Shown here: positions 21,771-33,230 of the stretch, piece after piece
How the letters are laid out: the number at the start of each line of letters is the position of its first letter
Numbering within the stretch: the first letter of the stretch is position 1
DNA from: Ulota crispa
Taxonomy: Eukaryota; Streptophyta; Bryopsida; Orthotrichales; Orthotrichaceae
Length of the DNA stretch: 64,000 nt
NCBI GenBank assembly: GCA_963920765.1
Contig: OY987244.1
Span: 2,501-66,500 of the forward strand
Reading direction: 5' to 3'
Program-made: the position numbers and the translations under genes
Notes under the pieces: model-generated
What the model was told of the DNA's origin: nothing
Database searches by the model: none
The model's input: only the letters and a program-made list of their open reading frames with translations

Positions 21771-23970
21771 TCAAAAATGGGCAAAGAAGGTGCAACTATT
21801 CTCTAATGTTTGTATAGATGCCTCTGAATTTTCAGAAATTGTACAAATATCCTTGGATCATAATTTTCAAGTATTGATTTTGTTGTGCACACCACTTCTT
21901 TCATGATCAATGTTGAAGGAGGGAGTGTAATAGAATAAGATAGAAGCAACATGCATAAGTGACTGTTCACAACATAACACACGCTTGAAAATTATGGTCC
22001 AAGGATATTTGTGCAATTTTTGGAAAACCAAGGGCATCTATACAAATATTGCAAACTTGAGGGATATCCATCAAGTTTTTCCTCTTTAACAAAGGGTCTG
22101 AACTCTGAACCAAGCTTGTCAAAAGTGCTTTGTCAATTTGCCTAAATTATTCTGAAGGATTTCAAGAAATTCTTAAAACCAGTGAATTTGATGTTTTAAA
22201 GAAAATGTTTGTTATTTTTCTTGGATGTGATAAAGTTGTTGTAGCTTGTAAAGCTCTTTGATACTTTCAAAATTTTACACCACATGGGGAAGGTAGATTT
22301 GGCACTTGGGTGTCAAAATTGTTTACTTCTTGGGTTTGCATGATTGAATGCCTACAATTTGATACTTTTTGAGTCTTGGAGTTATTTGTATAAAAATATA
22401 TCAAGTGCTAATTTTGGAAAAAGGTGTATTTTGTTGGTATTTGTATTGGAGATTGAGTATTTTGGATGTTTTTTGGAAATTGTGAAGCCAAATTTCTAAA
22501 ATGTGCTTATGTTTTTAAGAAAAGTGCGTTTGGCATAGGATAAGCAACATAAAAGATGGTAGAAGATTCTCTTCTTTTTCCAAAGGGAGGTATATAGAGA
22601 GTTTCCCATGATTTACAAAATAGCTTATGTAGAAGCTGAAGAGCAAATTGTATGACATTGAAGGTGGATAGTAATTTTTTTGCAAAAAAAAATCTTTGAA
22701 ATGTTTTCTTAGATAATCTAAAGTTAGTAATAACCATATTTTGGATAATACATCAACATTTGTATGAGCTAAAGCACCTCAACAATAAGTGCAAACTTCC
22801 ATGCTAACCTTGGAATTGGAAAACCTAAAAACAACTCATAAATACGTTTGTCCTTTTGCAAATTTGTTTGTTGTTTATGAGTTTTATGACTCCAAGTGAG
22901 CATGGAAGTTTATATTGAATCATGAAATTTGAGAAACATCTGCAATATGCTTTTTTCAAAGAAAAATTTGAGAAAAAGTGCAAAAATATTACCGGAATTG
23001 GATCATCATGTTGCCTCCATGGCACTTGCAAATGGCAACCTTGACCTCCTCTCCTCATTACTTACACAATAGGTACAATAGTAATTGTGCATTTGCTGTA
23101 TGAATATCTTGTTTTGCTAAAATTGGTTTCACCATCTCTTCACATGTGCATTGGAATTAGGCTTAGGGTATGTTTGTAACATCAACATAGCAAATCCAAT
23201 ACACCAAAATAATTGTTGGATTTTGTGTAAACAATTAAAGTTTCATCACAAATTACTCTATATGCTTTCCCACATGTGCCTTGAATTATTGTATTCTTCT
23301 TCAAAAATGAAACCCATTGTACCATTATTTAGAGCATTCTTGCTACAAAAGATTCTTGACATCAATGCAAATGGTTCTCTACATTGGTTGTTTGTTCCAT
23401 ATTAGTAAACAATTTTTTTGACATGAACTTCAAAGGCATTATATTAGCATTGCATCTCTGGCTTGCTCTTTTAAATATGATCTTATTCAAACTTCCTCAC
23501 GTATGGCTTTTCATCAAGAACCAATAGAATGAACCAAATGTAACGAGGACTTTATGTGGTCATATGTTATTGTGGAGGGCTCATGAAGGTCTACTTGTAC
23601 AAGAATCTTTGTCTCTACAGGTTGAATAATGACACAGTGGCTTTTGTCTTAAGCTTGGCCTTGGAATTTGTAGAGCAATCATTTTAAAAAAAAAAAAAAA
23701 CTTCTTGGGCTAAAAAGGGCTAAAAAAGGTTTAGTTTTTGTCATGTTTTTTGATAGCTCTAATAAAATGGATAGAATTTTTTTGAGTTTAGCAGAATTTG
23801 TGAACACTACTGCAAAGAAATGAGTTGATTTGAGATAATAAATTGAGTGATAAAGAGATTCATAAATAACACAAATTTTGTGTGGTTATATTGTTTCATA
23901 TGGATTCACTATGGAAGCAAGATAAAGCTAAACTTGTGTTGCATTTTCTCTATTGAAATCAAATACTACC
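21771..23970. other. AT-rich sequence, nothing recognised
   Basis: No ORF above 84 codons and no clear element ends. A run of about 17 A lies at 23683-23700. Confidence 0.4.
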
Positions 23971-23974
23971 AATG

Positions 23975-24340
23975 GGATCATGTACCCGCCGTTCCAAAGG
24001 AGGGCCATCAAGGGAGAGGATCCTTGCAAAATAGTTAATATTGATTTGTATTCTCCCATCCCATGCCCATGATCCATCCCATCTCATGCCATGACCCATC
24101 CCATCTCATGCCCATAGCCCTCCATCCAATGCCGGCAAGTAATGTAGAAAATTTGATTGTAGAAAATTTGGTTATTAATTAGTTTCTCAACTGCCTTACA
24201 TTCTACTATTTTTACACTTGGCTATACAACTAATGATATAAGACTTTAATAAGAATAGATAGGTTGATAGTTGATCCGTGCACCCGCTGTTCCGGCGGAG
24301 GGCAATCTATGTGCTTTGTCTATCTCAAATTGTAAGTGAA
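23975..24340. repeat. Paired GC-rich hairpin motif with CCCATGCC minisatellite
   Basis: GTACCCGCCGTTCCAAAGGAGGGC (about 23982) and GTGCACCCGCTGTTCCGGCGGAGGGC (about 24278) are related 25-bp motifs some 300 bp apart, each with stem potential around CCG...CGG. Between them is a CCCATCCCATGCCCATG-type minisatellite (24053-24120). A third relative, ACGCAGCCGTTGTGCCAACGGAGGC, lies at 43807 beside another pyrimidine-rich minisatellite, so the association recurs. Confidence 0.5.
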
Positions 24341-24731
24341 CAATTGAGCAAAAAAATTAACATGCAGTTTGCATTTTTTGATAACACATAGAATACTATT
24401 ATAGAAAGAAGTGCTTTCCATGGCCCCCATGGCATGTCTCCTGTTCACATCAAAGAATATTCCATGGGATGATATAAATTCAAACTCGATTTTAGATCTC
24501 TACTCCTTTTATCTCAATTTCAAATTCAAGTTAGAAAAAGATTCAAGGTTCCACCAAAGATGTCCTTTCACACCCAACATCCATGTCCATCACTTTGCTC
24601 CTTGGCCTACGGTCAATCACAAATTTTATAATCATATGTGAACTACCCAACTAATACAGTCGGCCGTCATTTGCATTCTATTATAGAAATTAGATACAGT
24701 TTATTGGATTTTTGAATTAACCACAAGGGAA

Positions 24732-24868
24732 CACTATCAAGTTGGATAGTTTTTGTAGGTTTGGTTGTCTTGATTTGAACATGTTTTTGTCACTTTGGAT
24801 GATTTTTGTCATTTTGGATACATATAGTCAACTTGGAAGTGTCAATTTGGACTCGATTTCTTGTGATA
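24732..24868. mobile_element. Decayed miniature CACTA relative, inverted
   Basis: Begins CACTATCAAG and ends ATTTCTTGTGATA. Its complement shares CAAGAAA, TCCAAATTGACA, CATGTTCAAATCAAG and CTTGATAGTG in order with the 128-bp element at 16854. Terminal bases have drifted and no 3-bp duplication remains, so it is older. Confidence 0.65.
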
Positions 24869-25292
24869 CGGCTTGGAGATATTAAACATGACCAAAATAC
24901 CTCAACCTTTGAAGAATCCAAAATGTTATTGGCTTGTTATATGAACATCCAAGTTTATTCATGACTATCATGCTCTTGAAACAACCAAACATCAATCAAA
25001 TTGTAACCTTTTAGTTATTTTTAGTTGTTATTGCTACTAATAGCTTAGATAGTCTATCTACATGTTGTCCTAAAATGGTTCATTTGCCTAAATCTTCTAC
25101 AGCACATTGTTTTTCTTAAGTTAGATCCTCTAATCTATAAAACTTGAACATTGACTTGCAAAAGCTTTGCGTGTTTGTGCAACTTTGAGTAATAATTTTG
25201 TAAGGTGTTATTGGCCCTTGAAGATGCAAATGTTTTTTTTTTTGGATGACAAAAAGACAATTTGTTGGATGTAAGAAGGTCATTCTTCATCC

Positions 25293-25536
25293 ATTTAATC
25301 TTTGAATGCCCAACTGTCTTCTTGAGGGACAAATAGATTTTGGACATGTACCTATAGCTAAACTACTTGATGTGATTTTTTGAAACTTTTATTGTAGGTG
25401 GAGAATTTCAATACCTACAAGGGGATCTATGTTTTACTTCATTCCGATACTTGAAAAGGAAGTTGTGTAAGAGATTTTAGTACCCAATGAGAATAGGCAA
25501 CAAGGGAAGCAACTTTCCTTTGTACAATATCCGGAA
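25293..25536. repeat. Solo left arm of the TTAACCCC foldback family
   Basis: TTTAATCTTTGAATGCCCAAC, GGACAAATAGATTTTGGACATG, TACCTATAGCTAAACTACTT and GTGATTTTTTGAAACTTTTA match the left arm of the element at 46168. It abuts the next foldback directly, so one may have inserted beside or into the other. Confidence 0.65.
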
Positions 25537-26394
25537 AGATATTCCTGCTGGTCCTCTTTTGCACTCTTCTTCAATCACTAAATTCAAAGTCTAACAAAAT
25601 ATAACTGACGTTTTATTAATTTGCATCCATTGTACTCTATTCTTATTAGCAATCTCAATCTAGCATATCAAAATTTCAACTCCAAAAAACCAAAAACCAA
25701 ATTATGGTGAATTGTTTTGTATAATGACCATGGTTTCACAAAGAAAGTGATTGAAAAACATTGGCGATGAATTTTGGAGATTTGATTGCATGGATATGTA
25801 GGAAACATCCATATGCACACCTTCCATGGTAAAAGATTACCCCTGAAGTAACAAAATTCTAATTTAGAAAAACTTCAATGCAGCCTAGAGTATGCCCAAA
25901 TTTTGTAGGATAGACATTTCTTTATAATAATCAAATTCTATTGTTTCACTCATATAATGCGACTAAGTTTGTACTTTTGAACATGATATTATAATTACGT
26001 AATGACTAGCTAGTTGAAACACAAAAATATCTGCTCTAAAAAATTTGGGCATATCACAAGTTACATTGAAGTTTTTCTAAATCAGAATTTTGTTACTTAG
26101 GGGGTTTTATTTTACCATGGAAAGTGTGCATATGGATGTTTCCTACATATCCATGCAATCAGATCTCCAAAATTCATCACCAATGTTTTTCAATCACTTT
26201 CCTTGTGAAACCATGGTTATTATACAAAACAATTCACCATAGTTTTTTGGAGTTGAAATTTTGGTATGCTAGATTGAGGTTGCTAATAAGAATATAATAC
26301 AATTGATGCAAATTAATAAAATGTCAGTTATGTTTTGTTAGACTTTGAATTTAGTGATTGAAGAAGAGTGCAAAAGAAGAGCGGCAGGAATATC
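25537..26394. mobile_element. Foldback element, ~858 bp (GATTGCATGGATA family, copy 2)
   Basis: The ends AGATATTCCTGCTGGTCC and its mirror GCGGCAGGAATATCT continue inward as TTTTGCACTCTTCTTCAATC against GATTGAAGAAGAGTGCAAAA, and on through GAAAAACATTGGCGATGAAT and GGATATGTAGGAAACATCC. Arms are several hundred bp and highly similar, so this copy is younger than the one at 19206. There is no ORF of note. Confidence 0.93.
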
Positions 26395-26870
26395 TATCTG
26401 GGTATGGTACTTGGGAGTTGACTCCCAAATGGGGCAACTTGCAAGGGTAGAATAATGCAACAAAGTGGGCAGCCAAGGAATGGATATGTGTCAAAACCTG
26501 GTGCAGCTGACATGCTAGTGGGGGGACAGCCGGGGCTAGATGGCATGCCACTTTGGCTCAAACCGGCTGCTTTGCAGCTTGACACCATGCCTGGCCTTTT
26601 TGCTTGAACTTTGCTCTCGAACCTTGCACATTGTGCTCTTGAACCGTGCGTGAACCGAGCATGGCTTTCCAAAACCGCACAAGTTGAACTGGCTCCCCGC
26701 TTTCAATTTTACACCCCCGTGTTTGGGTCCCTTCATTTGTTGTGCTTCCAGGAAACTACTTTGTATTAGGTTCTTCACCTTCCCACGTGCTCTGCAAAGA
26801 GGTTTTTTTTTTTTTGTCAAGGTATATTGATTGGCACCCCAAAATGCATGCATGTAAGGAAAAGTTGGCT
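26395..26870. other. Isolated GC-rich block of unknown origin
   Basis: G+C is clearly higher than in both flanks. On the minus strand, overlapping ORFs of up to 105 codons exist with no recognisable domain. A short tandem feel (GGTTCAAGAGCA, GGTTCGAGAGCA) is seen on the minus strand near 26610-26650. It begins immediately after the foldback end. It may be part of a transposon or a captured fragment; I cannot assign it. Confidence 0.35.
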
Positions 26871-27423
26871 AAATTTGGAATGAAGTAACAATTTGTGCAC
26901 ATTCATCCAATAAACTTACTGATATAAGCTACCTTCATCCAAACTTTGGCAAGCAAGGAGTTAGGATAAGCAAGGATGTGGCAATTTCATCCACTCTTTC
27001 ACACTAATTTCTTAGTGTATTGGTTGCTAGAGGTAATCCGAGGTAAGATTTAGGCAAAAAAATTTCAGAAAAAAGAACCTTGCTTTGTAATCTAAAGAAG
27101 TCAAGACTACGATGGACATCCTTGTACAAAATATCAAATAGAAAAAACATAAGCAATGATTTTATAAACTAGATTTTTGATGTTAAAACTAGACTTCAAA
27201 AGGAATAGTTCAAGAATATAAACTACTAAAAATAGAAATTTAGTTAGGATTTAGGGATGTTCAAAATGAAGGCAACAGCAGGATGTGGTGCCTTTGGCAT
27301 TTAGGGGTTAAGATAGCATACTTTAGGCTTCATTGCCTTACAATCTAAGTGAAGATATGAAGGAACTATATTTCTTGGCTTTCAAGGCATGACCTACGTG
27401 ACTTTCTAAATTGCACTATCTAG

Positions 27424-27695
27424 TTAATCCTTAAATGCCCCATATTAGGCATAGTAGACATTTTGTAAAAGTAATAGGTTTTACTTTGGGATCTCAAATA
27501 GCTCACTAGAACTATATTGATATGTATTCCAACTTCTTTGTCAATCTTAAATGTTGTGAGCGTTAGTTGATCTTAAATGTAGTAAAATTCTTTGTTGATA
27601 TTGACTATAGTAAAAGTGTGGATTCATTACTAGTAAAAGAAACATGTTTCATACTGTACTAGGTGTAGTAGCACGCTCAGATGTTTAAAGGTTAA
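27424..27695. mobile_element. MITE-like repeat with TTAAYCCTTAAATG ends
   Basis: TTAATCCTTAAATGCCCC at the left is mirrored, less well, by CAGATGTTTAAAGGTTAA at the right. The interior matches 14025-14252. Just upstream, GGCATTTAGGGGTTAA (about 27299) is the right end of another copy, and the sequence leading to it resembles that before 7446. Confidence 0.5.
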
Positions 27696-27889
27696 GCTGG
27701 AAATAGATCACTCAAAATAAACTTTCAGTGCAAGTTTATGTGAAGTAATCTACTAATCCCCATAAAACAAGCACTCTTCATTCAAATCATCCTGACATAA
27801 TTACAATCATAGCCCTAAGATCTTCAAGGCGTGATTACAAAGAAAGAGAAACCATGAAATTGTTCTTTGAGGATTTTTCCAAACTAAAA

Positions 27890-28267
27890 CTAGGCATTGT
27901 TGGAAGACAAATGCCTCCAATTCCAAGGGTCAAAATCACAAGAAGCAACAAGTTTAAGGGCTTTTGTAAAAGCAGCTCCTCCAACTACTACTTTGCCATG
28001 TTCAAGCAAAGTGTAAGAAACATTTGAACCCTCCAACACTAAATGATACACTACCTTGTTGTCTCTCTCAATTCTATGGTCATACGTGCTCAATTCAACA
28101 AAGTGGATGGACAATGAAGAGGGAATAATGTCACAGTTGACGTTTGTTAGATCAAATGTTTTGGCAATGTTTGTGGCATTTTGCAACAGGTCAAATCTCT
28201 CATCCTTGGGAGCATTCAAATAATGTTCATTCAAGGCATTAAAAGTGGCATTATGAGGCCTTTGTTG
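27890..28267 (-). CDS. Terminal-exon-like ORF, protein not recognised
   Basis: From an acceptor CCCTTGTTCAACTAG preceded by a pyrimidine-rich tract, 125 codons run open to a TAG stop. The product reads PHNATFNALNEHYLNAPKDE, then FDLTNVNCDIIPSS, HLVLEGSNVSYTLLEHG, KVVVGGAAF and DFDPWNWRHL. The composition is protein-like, with regular charged and hydrophobic alternation unlike the many Phe/Ile/Ser-rich chance ORFs here. I do not recognise the family. No upstream exons were identified in 28.3-33 kb. It may be a real last exon or a gene fragment. Confidence 0.5.
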   Translation of the reverse strand, partial: QQRPHNATFNALNEHYLNAPKDERFDLLQNATNIAKTFDLTNVNCDIIPSSLSIHFVELSTYDHRIERDNKVVYHLVLEGSNVSYTLLEHGKVVVGGAAFTKALKLVASCDFDPWNWRHLSSNNA

Positions 28268-30740
28268 CTAGTTGAACAAGGGCATGTCATGAGACAAAAT
28301 TTGCTTGAGAAGTGCCTAAAACTCTGTCCAACTTGAGTACAATGACAATTTGCCTTGTAGATCAAGCACAAATAAATCACATCACTATGTTACATATGCG
28401 TAAAATGTAGCACTTGCAACTTCACTATCTTAATAACTTTTGTATAACTTATTGTTTAATCATGTGAAGATGAGAACTAGTGTTCTTGTCACTGTGCTAA
28501 ATTTATGCACCGCTTGAAAAACTAAACCCAGAGGAAACTCACGATTATATCCCAACATTTTGAAAGATCTTGTGAGAAGCTCTTTGTAAACTTGACTGAT
28601 GCCATTGCAATAACATCATCATCTCCTCTAGCTTGCATCATTTATTATAGACTTGCAATTCCTCATCAAATCAACGTTTGATATGGTATAGCCGCTTAGA
28701 AATCACACATTTATAAAAAATACTGAAGGAACTACTAGAGAAAAGATATACCTGCATCTAAAAAGGCGCAATTATATTGGATATGGCGTCCCAATAAGGC
28801 AAGTACAACTTTCTATCCAAGAATGGCTGCCAAACACATACCAATGCCACTCTCGTCACCATCAATACCAAAGCAATAGCAAAATAGCATACAATATTTC
28901 ATCCGAGTACCAAATCTGCAGACTGCACATAAATTTAATTGGACATTCCACATTCCCAATTATTCAAATATTCTTGATAGAGTTCTCAAAACACTAGTAG
29001 GTATATATTGTCAAGTGCCAGGTATTGTGCCATCAACCAAATTAGTTCCAGACAATAGAAAAGTTGCTCCATGAATGCCTTCAATCTACACATAAAAGGC
29101 CATAGAAGAGAGTCTACCACATTGAGAACTAGAATGTTCTTAATAACAGGACTGTAGCTTGATAAAATATGGACCCGGTGCATTCACTTGTCTACATGGT
29201 ACACACAAGAGTATTTGTTCATCTTTAATGCAATATGACATGAACTTTGTAGTAACAAGGTGTTTCACATTGGCTACAAGCTAAACTGAAAAAAATCAAG
29301 GTCTTGGACATGTTCAACAATGCCTTATCATACACAAACAAAACAAGAGGTTGAAGTCATGAATATACCTTGGCAATCGCCAAGCATATTGGGCACGCCC
29401 AATGTGGAATATGTGTATAAAAAACTTCCATGTTACCTCCATCTAGTTGAGGTACATGTATCTAGTTGCAATAAAAAGTTAACTTCATTAGCAATACACT
29501 AATGATAACTTCCAAGAAAACATAAAAGGTAAACAAACTGTGCTTATTCACTCCAATCTCTGAAAACCATATAATGTTAGAAGTCTCTCACTGAGAACCA
29601 TAACCCTTGAATATTATGATTTAAATGTAGCCGCCACCATGACCTAGACTTCATAACAACAACAGCAATGAAGTAGCAGTGATCAAATTCTCATTATATG
29701 TGCTATACACCATCAAGCTTATTCACAAGAGCAAGATATGTTTGTCCCCTTTTTAATATTGAAATGTGCTTCTCTAAAGATTTGTTCACAGATATAATCT
29801 GATTTCAAATCAAAATACCAATAAAGATGAAATGACAATAGAGTCCTTGGCTAGAATTAAGGACATATTATCAAATTGACTTGTAGCCTCTAAACCAACG
29901 GATCTCTTGAATCTAAGAACAATGTGAAAAACTATTGATAAAAAGATAAGATTCTTTACCTTAGCTTTCAAGTGTTTGTGTGGAGTTTGCTTCCAAAGTC
30001 TAGGTAGGTCAGTGTTTTCATAAAACACATAAATGAGCCAGCAGTGCAAGTACTTTGAGTATTGTGAGAGACCATCAAGCGCTTCAGTTGCTATGTTCTT
30101 ACTTCACAAATTAGAACATAAGGCTTGCTTTTGCTAAAGTGAGTATCACTAGTTGTGGTGTTACATTCTTGTAAAATCACCAAACACAAACAATCATCAA
30201 AAAATCTACTATTGAAACTTAAAAAGCGCAAGAACTCAAAGACAATTGTTTTTCAAACTCAGCAAGATTGACAATGGGAGCTACAAAAACAAAAAACGTC
30301 AATAGCATGGACTTTTGCAAGTTCACCATTTGGAGAAATAGGACCGGATAAGCCCAATAGGAGTCATGGAATACAGGATGTATTGCTAGCTTCCTCATCT
30401 TTGCTACTTAATACTATATTCTTCCTTTGGCATTGATACTGGTAATGCTAATGCTTGGTTATATCATCTTGAAAGTCACGTTGATGTCAACTGAGACCAC
30501 ATCAAAAATATTGAGAAGAGTTTTAGAGAATTTTATATAGAAAAAATTGGATTTTTGACTGATGACAAAATGCTGTGAATGTATGATGAAAGATTCTCAA
30601 CAAAATGCTACACACATATTTGGTACTTTTCAATATGTATCATAGAGATTGCATTATATTTTCGTCTAGAAATATCATTGTACAAATCCTTGATCTAAGA
30701 GACACGCTATAGCCATGTTTTAATGAGTCTTGCAAAACAC
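28268..30740. other. AT-rich sequence, nothing recognised
   Basis: Short ORFs only, the longest 79 codons and not domain-like. It could hold introns of the 27890-28267 candidate, but no exon pairs were found. Confidence 0.4.
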
Positions 30741-30755
30741 CTTTGCTGATTTGCG

Positions 30756-31140
30756 CCGTGAAGTGCCTTTAAATTGCTGTTTGTGTCATGGAATGGCTTG
30801 TAAATGTTGATACAAGCGACGGAGTGCCTGCTTGTCTGTGTTGCACCGCGGAGTGACTACAACTCTTGGCCAACGCCGCAAGTTGATTTTGAGCGTCAAT
30901 ATGCACCTATGAGTGTCTTTGAATTTTGGAACGCGCCATGGAGTGTCAATATGTGTTGCAATGGGGTGTTGAGTGTCGATATGCGCCTGATGTGGTTCTA
31001 GATGTTGATATGCGCCGCAATGGGATGTTGAGTGTCACTACGCGCCGCGGGTTGGTTTTGGATATTGATACGAGCTACTGAGTGTCTGCAACCATGGGTA
31101 GATGACGCGAGGTGTTTGGAGAGTGTCTACGAGTCCTACT
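30756..31140. repeat. 30-bp minisatellite in a GC-rich island
   Basis: About a dozen degenerate 30-bp units starting CCGC/CCAT: for example CCTATGAGTGTCTTTGAATT (first 20 bases) at 30906, then units at 30936 (a 20+30 variant), 30986 (29 bp), 31015, 31045 and 31075. Cores are GGAGTGTC and TTGATATGCG. The period is a multiple of three, so a 65-codon ORF appears across it, but unit-length slips of 29 and 50 bp show the frame is not maintained. Confidence 0.88.
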
Positions 31141-33230
31141 TGCAATGCAAAGTGGTTGCTAGGTGATTAAGAGTTCGAGTTGTGCCGTGAAATGCTTGTG
31201 CAAAGGCAACAACTGCGGTTTGCATTGGGGAGTGCCTTTGGAATGCATGCAAGTATGTAATAACTCACAACACATGACAAAACTTGACTCTGTATTACAT
31301 AGAACCACAAGTGTTTGTAATTGGGACCAAACTTTAATAAATTGACAAGTTGCGTTGCAGCTACAAACTGCACAACCAAACAAACATTGTTGTTATTCCC
31401 TCCGAGCCCTTTCCATTCCTTCCAAGAAAAACCATGATGCGTAACTACATTACCAAAAAAAATGTTGCAAGATATCAAGTTTCAAATAATTTGCTTCCTT
31501 TCAAACAATTTGTGATATATTCTAGGTAACAAAATGTCAAATATCCACCATATCAAAGAGGTAGCTTCAAATCATTTTAAAATGCCACATAGGTGCTCTT
31601 GATACCTATATTACTGTGAAGAAACCGTTTTGTATTAGATTCATTTGTTAAAAAAAAAGCTAGAGATGCAATTCATGTTTGAATTGGATCACTAAATTGA
31701 CCCAAGGGTAGAAAGTGACTTGTCATTGTTGGAAGCTTCCTTGACATGTTCACCCTTTGCTCCTGAAGACTTATTTCTGTTTTTTTAGCTATTGAGGAAA
31801 TATATATCATCATTACTAATAGAATCAATATAGTTGCCAAGGTGACTCAGAAGTGCTACAGGCAAGGCAATAGCATGAAGCAAGGTACTATCATATTGTT
31901 CTCATCCTACAAGATCCACTAGATTTAATTTTCCAAAGCGCATATTTACCATAGAGTTGATCACCCACTGCAATCAGTCACATTGCACATTCATGTGTAA
32001 TCCTATGAACAATACCTCCAAAAAAATGAGATAGTTACAAAGGATCCCAATGCTTTCCAAGATGTCGACATGATCAATATGGATTGCAAGCTGTCACTGC
32101 TTTATTTCTAGCATATGTTGCTTCTACAAATGCAAGTGAACACACTATGCAAGCGGCTGCTTTCACTGTTCATGTTTGTAGAAGCAACTTTCCTATTAGC
32201 ATCTCCCTTAAGGAGCAATAATATCACATCATGTGCATTTGTAAGCAATTTAGAAGAATAGGAGAGGTGGGACATGATCAACAAAGACTGCAATCAACAA
32301 TATACTTGGGCAAATTGAAAAATAAATGGGAGTTACCGCGGAGTGTAATGCCCTAAAAACACAATATATATTATTCTAAAGCAAATATTAGGTTTTTCTA
32401 GCAACACTTTCACTCTTATCATGACTTCTAAGATGGGAGAATGAGTAAATTTTGAATGACAATATACTCCACAAAAACTATTGTGGCAGAATGATGCATG
32501 CTAGTATTGCTGCTCGCTATGTTAAATTGAACCATTATTCAGTTAGATATGCAGATTACATATTATCAAGAAAACATATGTACTTGAAGATTTGAAGAAA
32601 AGGGCTCCAAGAGACATGTGACTCTCATATTGTGAATTTCTTGAAAAAAACACTTGCAAACATATCGTAGGTGTTTCAATTGTCGGTCTTGCTCTTCCCA
32701 CGCTTTATTAATTAGCTTGATGAAAGAGTAGATCCTAACACTCCATCTTAAACCACTCAGAAGCAAATGGTAATTTGCCAAATTATGTAAGCAACTTGCT
32801 AAAATGGTGTGATGCAAAATTCCTATAGAAATTGCAAGACCATTTGAAAAAGATGAGAATGGAACCAAAATTTGGTTATACAGCTAGCACAACAAATGCA
32901 TGTTCAAGAATAGTCAAGATTCTAAAAACAACTTACTTTAGTATTTAATATTGAAAACATAGGGAAGATAGAAGAGCAAAGACACATATGGTATACTCAA
33001 ATGTATAAGATACAAATTGAAGAGATGAGAGTATTCTCAAACCTTTTCATCTATGTATTCTTTCAATCACTCTCCCTTCACCTAAACATATGGGATAACC
33101 ACGCCTGTGGTCTAATCTTCTCTATGAAGTGCCTCCTATCACATGCTCTCTCTCCAATGCTAAATACCCTACATAGCATATCTCCTTTGGCCTAGAGCAA
33201 ACTCCTAATGCTCTATTCCAACCTTTCAAC
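31141..33230. other. Mixed sequence downstream of the copia fossil
   Basis: No host gene is recognised; ORFs up to 103 codons lack domains. The part nearest 33231 should contain the 3' long terminal repeat of the copia fossil (minus strand), which begins TGTTGAAAGG just after a purine tract AGTGGGAG; its far end could not be fixed because no second repeat is present for comparison. Confidence 0.4.

Noticed and set aside
16854-24868. One 8-kb CACTA element bounded by the ends at 16854 and 24868
   Set aside because: Each site has its own pair of ends close by; the first has its own 3-bp duplication at 128 bp, and protease exons lie between them.
30804-31001. 65-codon plus-strand ORF in the 30-bp minisatellite
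   Set aside because: Unit-length slips of 29 and 50 bp break the frame elsewhere in the array; no start context or homology.
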